DNA of 6,239 nucleotides, taken from contig JAGBOM010000344.1 of the NCBI GenBank assembly GCA_017633865.1, forward strand, positions 1 to 6,239, given 5' to 3'. The position numbers and the translations under genes were made by a program. Below, piece after piece: positions 1-5,779 of the stretch (its first letter is position 1; each line of letters starts with the position of its first letter). The DNA is from Opitutales bacterium. GTDB taxonomy: Bacteria > Verrucomicrobiota > Verrucomicrobiia > Opitutales > Intestinicryptomonadaceae. Under the pieces are notes generated by a model that made no database searches, was not told the origin of the DNA, and saw only the letters and a program-made list of their open reading frames with translations.

Positions 1-286
1 AACGACCAGTTGCCGAGCATTTCAAAAAGTTGTGGTGGTAGGTGTCGAAGCCGACGTACTCAAGGTCGTTGTGCTTTCCGCCCGCGCGTATGCACTTTTG
101 GGTGTCTGCCGCGCGCAAAAACGGGGCTTTGGCGTCGCCCAAAAAATAGGGTACAAACTGGTTCATGCCCGCGTTTGTAAAAAGCAGGTTCGGCGACGTG
201 GGCATCAGCGGCGCCGACGGCACTACCGCGTGGGACTTCGACGCGAAAAAGTCCAGAAAACTTTTTCTGATTTCTAACGAATTCAT
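1..286 (-). CDS. alaS: Alanyl-tRNA synthetase, N-terminal fragment (frameshifted near the window edge)
   Basis: AlaRS is a cytoplasmic class II synthetase that attaches alanine to tRNA-Ala. Only the start of the aminoacylation domain is inside the window, and the gene continues past position 1. Reading from the ATG at 286, the protein opens [19 protein letters not shown], then shows [11 protein letters not shown] (motif 1 region) and [19 protein letters not shown] (motif 2 region). These match the family from its first residues, which fixes the start. The frame then reads DTYHHNF followed by LKCSATGR, where the family has [12 protein letters not shown]. Inserting one T in the run at 24-28 restores FFEMLGNWS exactly, so a single base is missing. 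The start lies 24 nt after the leuB stop, so the two are probably one transcript. No Shine-Dalgarno sequence precedes the ATG. The gene is essential in bacteria, so I read the break as a probable sequence error rather than a dead gene. Identity is very sure. Confidence 0.93.
   Translation of the reverse strand, partial: MNSLEIRKSFLDFFASKSHAVVPSAPLMPTSPNLLFTNAGMNQFVPYFLGDAKAPFLRAADTQKCIRAGGKHNDLEYVGFDTYHHNFLKCSATGR
24..28 (-). other. Single-base deletion (frameshift) in alaS T run
   Basis: On the minus strand the sequence reads AAC TTTTT GAAATGCTC. Five Ts give N-F-L-K-C-S; six would give [10 protein letters not shown], the invariant AlaRS continuation. The homopolymer setting and closeness to the window end suggest a sequencing or assembly error. 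A real mutation cannot be excluded. Confidence 0.85.
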
Positions 287-310
287 CTTTTATGAAATGT
301 TCGGGTTTTA

Positions 311-1411
311 TTAAAGCCTGTCGATGACGGCCCGCGCCATTTCCTTTGTGGAGACGGGCTTGTTGCCGAAGGCTATGTCGCCGGTGCGGACGTTGTCGCA
401 AACGGCCTTGCGCACCGCGGACTCTATTTTTACCGCGATGTCGTCTCTTCCGAAGGAGTAGCGCATCATCATCGCGGCCGACAAAATCTGCGCGCAGGGG
501 TTAGCTATGCCTTTGCCCGCGATGTCGGGAGCCGAGCCGCCCGCGGGTTCGTACAGGCCGAACTTAAAGCCGAGCGAATTGCTGCCGTCGCCCAAAGACG
601 CCGAGCAGAGCATGCCCAATGAGCCGCATACGACGGCCATTTCGTCGGAGAGAATGTCGCCGAACATATTTTCCGTAAAGATGACGTCGAACTGGTTGGG
701 GTCGCGGGCAAGCTGCATTGCGGCGTTGTCGACATAAAGGTGTTTCAGCTCGATTTCGGGGTAGTTTTTCGCGAAGAATTCCGAAACGGTCTTTCTCCAG
801 AGAACGGAGGTTTCGAGGACGTTTGCCTTGTCCACAGAGCAGACTTTTTTGGAGCGGCGCATGGCGGTCTGCGCGGCGACTTCGGCGATGCGCTCGATTT
901 CGCCAACCTTATACATCATGGTGTCGCACGCGGCGGTTTCGCCCTCAAGCGTTTTAAAGGTTTTCTTTTCGCCGAAGTAGATGCCGCCGGTAAGCTCGCG
1001 TATGCAGACGATGTCTATGCCGTTTGGTATGCGCTCCTTTTTGAGGGGGGAGGCGTCGGTAAGCTGGGGGTACAAAAGGCCGGGGCGAACGTTCGCGAAG
1101 AGCTTGAAGATTTTTCTAAGCGGCAGAAGCGCGGCTCTTTCGGGCTGCAGGTTTGCGGGGAGATGCTCCCACTTCGGCCCGCCGACCGAGCCGAACAAAA
1201 TTGCGTCGGCGGCGGCGCAGGGCTCGAGCGTGGATTTCGGAAGAGCCTCGCCGCAGCTGTCTATGGCGGCTCCGCCAACGTCGCAGCGCGTGTAGCTGAG
1301 CTCGAAATCTTCGCCTTCGCAGGCTTTCTTTAAAACGTCCAGCGCGGCGTCCATAACTTCCGGGCCGATGCCGTCCCCGGGCAAAACTGTAAACTTAAAC
1401 GTCTTTTTCAT
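311..1411 (-). CDS. leuB: 3-isopropylmalate dehydrogenase
   Basis: LeuB carries out the third step of leucine synthesis. It oxidises and decarboxylates (2R,3S)-3-isopropylmalate with NAD+ and a divalent metal to give 2-oxoisocaproate, in the cytoplasm. The 366-residue protein is full length (family about 350-370). Visible family motifs: LPGDGIGPEV (10-19), GGPKW (77-81), RKIFKLFANVRP (99-110, substrate-binding arginines), RELTGGIYFG (138-147, with the catalytic Tyr), DKANVLETSVLWR (194-206, catalytic Lys195), YVDNAAMQL (226-234), TENMFGDILSDE (246-257, metal-binding aspartates) and GGSAPDIAGKGIANP (291-305, NAD site). These separate it from isocitrate dehydrogenase. No other leu gene lies inside the window. 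It is transcribed away from glnD and followed closely by alaS. The ATG at 1411 sits just upstream of the conserved first strand and has no Shine-Dalgarno sequence, only an AT-rich leader. Confidence 0.97.
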   Translation of the reverse strand: MKKTFKFTVLPGDGIGPEVMDAALDVLKKACEGEDFELSYTRCDVGGAAIDSCGEALPKSTLEPCAAADAILFGSVGGPKWEHLPANLQPERAALLPLRKIFKLFANVRPGLLYPQLTDASPLKKERIPNGIDIVCIRELTGGIYFGEKKTFKTLEGETAACDTMMYKVGEIERIAEVAAQTAMRRSKKVCSVDKANVLETSVLWRKTVSEFFAKNYPEIELKHLYVDNAAMQLARDPNQFDVIFTENMFGDILSDEMAVVCGSLGMLCSASLGDGSNSLGFKFGLYEPAGGSAPDIAGKGIANPCAQILSAAMMMRYSFGRDDIAVKIESAVRKAVCDNVRTGDIAFGNKPVSTKEMARAVIDRL

Positions 1412-1435
1412 AATACATTAAAAAAATTGCGTGAA

Positions 1436-1464
1436 ATTAAAGCGCGATTTGCCCGCCTTGTAAA
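1436..1464 (-). promoter_or_regulatory. sigma70-type promoter for leuB(-alaS)
   Basis: On the minus strand, TTTACA (1464-1459, five of six to the -35 consensus) is followed by a 17-nt spacer and TTTAAT (1441-1436, five of six to the -10 consensus). Transcription would start near 1429 and leave a leader of about 18 nt of mostly A and T before the leuB ATG. That is too short for an attenuator or T-box. Seen directly as a sequence match; function is inferred. Confidence 0.6.
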
Positions 1465-1474
1465 CACTTTTTAC
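1460..1474. repeat. Short inverted repeat between the two -35 boxes
   Basis: GTAAA (1460-1464) and TTTAC (1470-1474) form a perfect 5-bp inverted repeat around a 5-nt centre. It covers the leuB -35 box and ends one base before the putative glnD -35 box. It could be an operator for both genes, but arms this short occur by chance. Confidence 0.25.
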
Positions 1475-1475
1475 T

Positions 1476-1504
1476 TTGACAAATAAAAAATTCCGCCGAA
1501 TATC
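1476..1504 (+). promoter_or_regulatory. Probable promoter for glnD
   Basis: TTGACA at 1476-1481 is a perfect -35 hexamer. At the ideal 17-nt spacing lies AATATC (1499-1504), only a three-of-six match to the -10 consensus, so this half is weak. Transcription would start near 1511, about 20 nt before the ATG at 1533. The box coincides with the TTG that would otherwise open a longer glnD frame, which argues against that longer start. Confidence 0.42.
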
Positions 1505-1532
1505 GAAAAATACCGCAAAATTTTCGCAAGCC

Positions 1533-4238
1533 ATGCTTTCAACCGCAATAGAAAGACTTTTAAAGAGGGAGACCGAGGAGGGCGCGCGCCGCCTGTTTTC
1601 AAACGGCGCCTTCCCCGACACCGGGGCCCTTAAAAGTTTTGCGGACGCCCGCAGGGCGGAAATCTACAAGGCGCACAGGCGCGGGGCTGTGGGCTCCGCC
1701 GTTTGCAGGGCCAACAGCGACGTTGTCGACATAATCGTGCGCGGGCTTTACGGCGCCTTCGTAAAAAGCGAGGGCAACGCCGACTTCGTCTTGCAAAACT
1801 TTTGCGTTGTCGCGCTCGGCGGCTACGGGCGGCGCGAGCTCTGCCCCAAAAGCGACATCGACATAATGTTTTTGTACTCCTCAAGCGCCGTGGGCGACGA
1901 CTTTAAAAGCAGGGCTATCGACAAAATCATGTACCCGCTCTGGAATATCGGCTACAAGCTCGGCCACTCCAGCAGAACCGTGGCCGAAACAGTGGAAGAC
2001 GCCAAGGCGGACGTGCTCATAAAAACCTCGATGCTCGACGCGCGCTACATCTGCGGCTCAAAATCCGTCTTCGGGCTTTTCGAGGCGGATTTTGAAAAAA
2101 CGGCTGCTGAAAGCGCCCAATCGCACATCGACGAGCTTCTGCGCCTAAAAACCGCCCGGCACCAAAAGTACGGCTGGGTTCCGTACGTTCAGGAGCCCAA
2201 CATAAAAAACGGCGTCGGCGGGCTTAGGGACCTGCAGACAATAGTCTGGATTGCCCGCCTTAAAAACGGGGCGAGGGGGACTTTGGACATGGTCCGCCAC
2301 AAGATTATTTCGGTTGTCGAATACAAGAATTTGAGGCGCGCCAACAATTTTTTACTGCGAATCCGCAACGAGATGCACTACGAGCTCGACCGCGAAAACG
2401 ACCTGCTCGACCTCGAGTCGCAGCCCAAGTACGCCTGCGGGCTCGGCTACGGCTCGGCCGACGCCATGGAGGGCGTCGAGCGTTTTATGAGCGACGTTTA
2501 CTTCGCCATGCGCGAGGTGGATCTCATTCTAAAAACCGCGCGCAAGCGAATGAAAATCGTCCTGCCCGAGGACGTCGAGGAAACCATGGGCATACACCGC
2601 GACAATTTCTCGAAGGTGCGCTACATCGACGGCTTCATCTTAAAAAACGGCTTCATCTACGCGCAGGAGCCCACGATATTCAGAAAAGACCCCACGCTTT
2701 TAATAAAAGTGTTCAGGTGCATGCAAAAGTTCGAGGTCGCGCTCTCCGACGAGATTGAAATTTTAATACGCGACTCCGCCCACCTGATAGACGACTCCGT
2801 CCGCCAAAACAAGGAGGCCAACTCGGAGTTTACGAAGATTTTGCTCTCGCAGTGGAACGTTTACCCGATTCTCTCCAAAATGCACTTTTTGGACGTTTTG
2901 GGAAAATTCATACCCGAATTCGGCGACATCACCTGCCTTGTCCAGCACGAATACTACCACCGCTACACTACCGACATACACACTCTCGCCACAATCGCGG
3001 AGCTCGACAAGGTGTTCGGCGCGAACGTGGAGGATATTCCCTACGGCTACTACCATAGCGTCCTATCCTCGGAGAAGAACGCCCCGATTCTGTACTTCGC
3101 GCTGCTCTTGCACGACTTGGGCAAATCCGACGGCATCAAGGGGCACGCCGAGGCGGGCGCGGAGCTCGCCCCGAAAATCCTCGAGAGGTTCGACATCGCC
3201 GACGATGACAAGGAAACAATCGTTTTCCTAATCCGAAACCACCTGATGATGGCTCGCTTCTGGCAGTCGAACGACATTGAGGACGAGGCCGTAATCGCGA
3301 AGTTCGCCGAGAAAATCGGCGACGCCGAAAGGCTGAAATACCTTTACGTTCTCACTTTTTGCGACTCCATGGGCACGTCGTCCACGCTGTGGAACTCGTA
3401 CAAGCAGTCGCTGCACACGCTCTTGTACCGAAACACCGTGCGCCGCCTTGAAAAGGACGAGGAGCAGATGGAGGCGTTTTACGAGGAGCGCAGGCAAAGC
3501 ATTATCGACAGAGTCCTGAACTCCCCCGAAATCGAAACCTCGAAGGAGGAGGTTTTGGCGCACTTTGAAAATCTGCCGCGCAAATATTTCGTCTTTCACG
3601 GCATAGACGACATTTTGCTGCACCTAAACCTCGCGCACATCTTCGCCGAGGCGCTCAAGCAGTCGCCCGAAAACACAATGCCCGTTTTCGAGTGGCGCAA
3701 CGACCCTAACATGTCGATGTCCACAATCACAATCGTCTCGGAGGACAGGGGCGGGTTGTTCTACAAGCTCGCGAGCGCGCTCACCTACACGGGGCTCAAC
3801 ATTTTGGGCTCGAAGGCGCTGTCGCGCACCGACGGCATAATTATCGACACTTTTTACGTTACAAACGCGATGGGCGGGGCTGTTGAAAACGAGCGCACCC
3901 GCCAGCTTTTCTCAAAGGCGATAGCGAAAATCTTTATGGCGGGGGTCGATTTGGTCCCCGCAAAAAAGCCCAACCCCGACGCCTCCCAGCGCATACCGAA
4001 CTCCGTGGTCCTCAAGAAAAAGGGCGACAAAATCGACGCCGAAATCATCGCCCGCGACTGGCCGGGGCTCTTGTGCAACCTCGCCAAGGCCATATACCTC
4101 GACGGCTACGACATACAGTTCGCGCGAATCGGCGTGGACGGCATTTGGGGCACGAACGTTTTCCAGCTTAAAAGGCGGGCGGGCGCGCCCGAAGTTTCGG
4201 AGGATAAATTGATAGAGGACATTCGCGCGGCCATCTGA
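1533..4238 (+). CDS. glnD: [Protein-PII] uridylyltransferase / uridylyl-removing enzyme
   Basis: GlnD is the cytoplasmic glutamine sensor of nitrogen control. It uridylylates PII proteins (GlnB/GlnK) when glutamine is low and removes UMP when it is high. From the ATG at 1533 the protein has 901 residues (E. coli 890). In order: nucleotidyltransferase core VVALGGYGRRELCPKSDIDI (92-111, metal ligands Asp108 and Asp110); the PNIKNGVGGLRDLQTIVWIA block (222-241) of the PII-UTase domain; the HD hydrolase domain, with HRYTTDIHT (476-484), LLHDLGK (525-531, HD pair His527-Asp528) and RNHLMM (568-573); the LWNSYKQSL block (620-628); and two ACT domains starting near 730 and 836, the second with DWPGLL (842-847), which bind glutamine in this family. 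An in-frame TTG at 1476 would add 19 basic residues, but it is the TTGACA of a likely promoter, so I prefer the ATG. No Shine-Dalgarno sequence is seen for either start. No glnB, glnK or amtB lies in the window. Confidence 0.95.
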   Translation: MLSTAIERLLKRETEEGARRLFSNGAFPDTGALKSFADARRAEIYKAHRRGAVGSAVCRANSDVVDIIVRGLYGAFVKSEGNADFVLQNFCVVALGGYGRRELCPKSDIDIMFLYSSSAVGDDFKSRAIDKIMYPLWNIGYKLGHSSRTVAETVEDAKADVLIKTSMLDARYICGSKSVFGLFEADFEKTAAESAQSHIDELLRLKTARHQKYGWVPYVQEPNIKNGVGGLRDLQTIVWIARLKNGARGTLDMVRHKIISVVEYKNLRRANNFLLRIRNEMHYELDRENDLLDLESQPKYACGLGYGSADAMEGVERFMSDVYFAMREVDLILKTARKRMKIVLPEDVEETMGIHRDNFSKVRYIDGFILKNGFIYAQEPTIFRKDPTLLIKVFRCMQKFEVALSDEIEILIRDSAHLIDDSVRQNKEANSEFTKILLSQWNVYPILSKMHFLDVLGKFIPEFGDITCLVQHEYYHRYTTDIHTLATIAELDKVFGANVEDIPYGYYHSVLSSEKNAPILYFALLLHDLGKSDGIKGHAEAGAELAPKILERFDIADDDKETIVFLIRNHLMMARFWQSNDIEDEAVIAKFAEKIGDAERLKYLYVLTFCDSMGTSSTLWNSYKQSLHTLLYRNTVRRLEKDEEQMEAFYEERRQSIIDRVLNSPEIETSKEEVLAHFENLPRKYFVFHGIDDILLHLNLAHIFAEALKQSPENTMPVFEWRNDPNMSMSTITIVSEDRGGLFYKLASALTYTGLNILGSKALSRTDGIIIDTFYVTNAMGGAVENERTRQLFSKAIAKIFMAGVDLVPAKKPNPDASQRIPNSVVLKKKGDKIDAEIIARDWPGLLCNLAKAIYLDGYDIQFARIGVDGIWGTNVFQLKRRAGAPEVSEDKLIEDIRAAI

Positions 4239-4264
4239 TTCTTTTTTATTTTTTTAGCCGCGCG
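4224..4264. repeat. 8-bp GC-only inverted repeat around the glnD stop
   Basis: CGCGCGGC (4224-4231, in the last glnD codons) and GCCGCGCG (4257-4264) are perfect reverse complements around a 25-nt loop. The loop holds the glnD stop codon and two T runs. An RNA hairpin with a U-rich loop could form. The T run is inside the loop rather than after the stem, so this is not a standard intrinsic terminator. Its role is unknown and chance is possible in GC-rich DNA. Confidence 0.4.
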
Positions 4265-4290
4265 CTTTAACGCATCTTTTTCCGCTTAAA

Positions 4291-5505
4291 ATGGATTCGC
4301 AAAACTCTTTCAGAAAATTTTTCGGATTAAATTTGCCGGAAAGGCTTTGCAACCGTATGGCCGCGTCCGCGTTTTTCTTTTTGCTGGGCTTTGGCTTTTC
4401 CTGCTGGGCAACCCGCATATCGGACATTCAGCTGCAGTTCGGCCTAAACGACGCCGAGCTGGGCTCGATGCTTTTGCTGATTCCGATAGGGCAGTTTTTC
4501 ACAATGCCGCTTTCGGGATTTTTGGTCGGCAAATACGGCAGCAAAAAAGTGCTCGCGCTCGCGGGGGTGGTTTACCCGCTGTCGCTTATATTTTTGGGGC
4601 TTGCGGCGCAAATTTGGCAGCTTTACATAGGCCTCTTTTTCTTCGGGGTGGGCGGGAACCTTTGCAACATTTCGATGAACACGCAGGCCGTAGCCGTCGA
4701 AAAATACTACGGCAGAAGCATTATGGCGACATTCCACGGGATATGGTCGCTGGCGGGCTTCGCGGGGACGGCTCTGAGCATCTTTATAGTAAACGAGCTT
4801 AAGCTTTCGCCCTTCGAGCACTTTTGCCTTTTGGGCGCGGCGGCGACCTTCACCCTCGCTTTTATGCGCCCGTTCCTTGTGGAAAACGACGCCGAAAAGC
4901 CCAAGCCCCCGCGCAAAACCCCGTTTAGCCTAAGCGCGGTAAAGCTCGACAAATACATTGTCACGCTCGGCTTTATCGCCTTCTGCTGCATGGCCTGCGA
5001 GGGCACGATGTTCGACTGGAGCGTGATTTATTTTAGGGACGTTGTGCGCGCGCCGCAGGATATGATACGCTACGGGTTCGTCGCGTTTTTGTGCTGCATG
5101 GCAACCGGCAGATTCACCGCCGACAAGCTCGTCACGAAGTTCGGGCACATCGCGGTTGTCATGGCAAGCGGAATGCTGATTGTGTCGGGGCTTTCGATAG
5201 CCGTTGTTTTTCCGAAAATCGCGGCGGGCATGGCGGGGTTCGCCCTTGTTGGCTTCGGCGTTTCAAGCGTTGTTCCGATTTGCTACAGCCTCGCCGGCAG
5301 AAGCAGGACAATGTCGACAGGCAAGGCTCTAACGGGCGTTACAAGCATAGGCTTTTTGGGCTTTTTGCTGGGCCCTCCCGTAATCGGCTACATATCGAAC
5401 GCCTTTGGCCTGCGCTGGTCTTTTGCGCTTATCGCGCTTGTGGGAGTCAACGCGGTTTACCTCGCCCCGAAGCTCGGCAAATTTTCGGAATCCTCGGAAA
5501 ATTAG
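4291..5505 (+). CDS. Major facilitator superfamily transporter, MosC/YbjJ-like
   Basis: This is an inner-membrane secondary carrier of 404 residues with about twelve predicted helices: roughly 24-45, 57-79, 85-107, 109-131, 145-168, 174-196, 222-243, 260-280, 286-306, 309-332, 348-368 and 374-393. A hydrophilic proline- and lysine-rich loop at 198-220 splits the two halves. Hallmarks I recall from the MosC/YbjJ branch are FSCWATRISDIQ (36-47), the motif-A-like GKYGSKK (80-86), FHGIWSLAGFAG (148-159), CEGTMFDWSVIY (236-247), ATGRFTADKL (271-280) and GFLLGPPVIGYISNAFGLR (357-375). The substrate is unknown: MosC itself is linked to rhizopine use and YbjJ is uncharacterised, so I infer only a small organic solute. 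The start is 52 nt after glnD with no Shine-Dalgarno sequence and no clear promoter, so read-through from glnD is possible. The fold is sure, the subfamily likely. Confidence 0.88.
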   Translation: MDSQNSFRKFFGLNLPERLCNRMAASAFFFLLGFGFSCWATRISDIQLQFGLNDAELGSMLLLIPIGQFFTMPLSGFLVGKYGSKKVLALAGVVYPLSLIFLGLAAQIWQLYIGLFFFGVGGNLCNISMNTQAVAVEKYYGRSIMATFHGIWSLAGFAGTALSIFIVNELKLSPFEHFCLLGAAATFTLAFMRPFLVENDAEKPKPPRKTPFSLSAVKLDKYIVTLGFIAFCCMACEGTMFDWSVIYFRDVVRAPQDMIRYGFVAFLCCMATGRFTADKLVTKFGHIAVVMASGMLIVSGLSIAVVFPKIAAGMAGFALVGFGVSSVVPICYSLAGRSRTMSTGKALTGVTSIGFLGFLLGPPVIGYISNAFGLRWSFALIALVGVNAVYLAPKLGKFSESSEN

Positions 5506-5510
5506 CTGCC

Positions 5511-5524
5511 TTTTTTATAAAAAA
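5511..5524. repeat. Perfect AT palindrome after the MFS gene
   Basis: T6-A-T-A6 reads the same on both strands and starts 6 nt after the MFS stop codon. As RNA it would be a weak hairpin at best. It could contribute to 3' end formation, but it is not a convincing terminator. Confidence 0.3.
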
Positions 5525-5539
5525 TCCGCGGGTCTAAAA

Positions 5540-5553
5540 CGAGCCGCGGCTCG
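5540..5553. repeat. Perfect 14-nt GC-rich palindrome
   Basis: CGAGCCGCGGCTCG is fully self-complementary and lies in the gap between the converging MFS and small-protein genes. A hairpin with a tiny loop is possible on either strand. No T run follows on either strand, so alone it is not a standard terminator. It could be a protein site or part of the 3' end of the MFS transcript. Confidence 0.4.
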
Positions 5554-5565
5554 AACTTGGGGCGC

Positions 5566-5595
5566 AATAAAAAGCCCCGCAAAAAGGGGCGGGGC
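5566..5595 (-). terminator. Intrinsic terminator of the NSS transporter operon
   Basis: On the minus strand, GCCCCGC (5595-5589), an 8-nt loop and GCGGGGC (5580-5574) form a perfect 7-bp GC stem, followed directly by TTTTTATT. It begins 7 nt after the small-protein stop codon, exactly where a terminator for the minus-strand pair is expected. The plus strand has an A run before the stem but only broken T runs after it, so action on the MFS transcript would be weak. Confidence 0.88.
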
Positions 5596-5602
5596 AGGGG
5601 GA

Positions 5603-5779
5603 TTATTTGCGTTTTTTGCGATGAAAGAGCCGCGGAAAGCGCCGCTTTTTGTCGAAAAGATTGTCGCCCATCATCTTCTTTTTTCTGGAGGAGCTTAAAA
5701 CTTTGTAGACGCACCAAAAAAACAGAGCCGCAACCGAAATTGTGGAAATTAAAAAAGTTATCCAGCCGTAAAACGTCAT
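5603..5779 (-). CDS. Small single-helix basic protein, putative NSS transporter accessory subunit (MetS-like)
   Basis: This 58-residue reading frame starts with an ATG whose last bases overlap the TGA of the NSS gene (ATGA). A perfect GGAGG lies 7 nt upstream, and the frame ends just before the terminator. It opens MTFYGWITF, has one hydrophobic helix at about 5-28 (ISTISVAALFFWCVYKVL), then a strongly basic tail (about 14 Lys/Arg in residues 32-58, ending HRKKRK). The positive-inside rule puts the N-terminus outside and the tail in the cytoplasm. I do not recognise the sequence itself. Bacterial NSS genes are often followed by a tiny one-helix protein, the known case being MetS, the small subunit needed with MetP for methionine/alanine uptake in Corynebacterium. 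Position, size and overlap fit that pattern; the function is inferred. The long basic tail is unusual for such subunits as I know them. That it is a real gene is well supported. Confidence 0.8.
   Translation of the reverse strand: MTFYGWITFLISTISVAALFFWCVYKVLSSSRKKKMMGDNLFDKKRRFPRLFHRKKRK

Noticed and set aside
20..32. Programmed -1 frameshift in alaS
   Set aside because: The local TTT TTG preceded by C would need re-pairing on CTT, which does not fit a slippery heptamer, and AlaRS is not known to use recoding. An error in the T run is simpler.
60..401. 113-codon minus-strand frame across the leuB-alaS junction
   Set aside because: It overlaps the 3' end of leuB and the alaS start in another frame, is rich in Arg/His and has no domain. 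It is a shadow of the two real genes.
740..1333. 197-codon open frame on the plus strand opposite leuB
   Set aside because: It lies wholly inside a well-conserved leuB on the other strand. Its composition is what GC-biased third positions produce in an antisense frame, and it shows no recognisable domain.
1412..1435. T-box or leucine attenuator before leuB
   Set aside because: The predicted leader is only about 18 nt, with no room for a leader peptide, specifier loop or terminator.
3228..3623. 131-codon minus-strand frame inside glnD
   Set aside because: It is antisense to the conserved HD and linker part of GlnD, and nothing supports it as a separate gene.
4224..4264. Canonical intrinsic terminator for glnD
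   Set aside because: The T runs are within the loop and only a short, interrupted T stretch follows the stem.
4239..4290. Separate promoter for the MFS gene
   Set aside because: The stretch is T-rich with TTTAAC- and TTAAAA-like words, but no -35/-10 pair at acceptable spacing.
5627..5635. GAGCCGCGG shared with 5541-5549 as a repeat element
   Set aside because: It is nine GC-rich bases, one copy inside coding sequence and one in a palindrome; best explained by chance.
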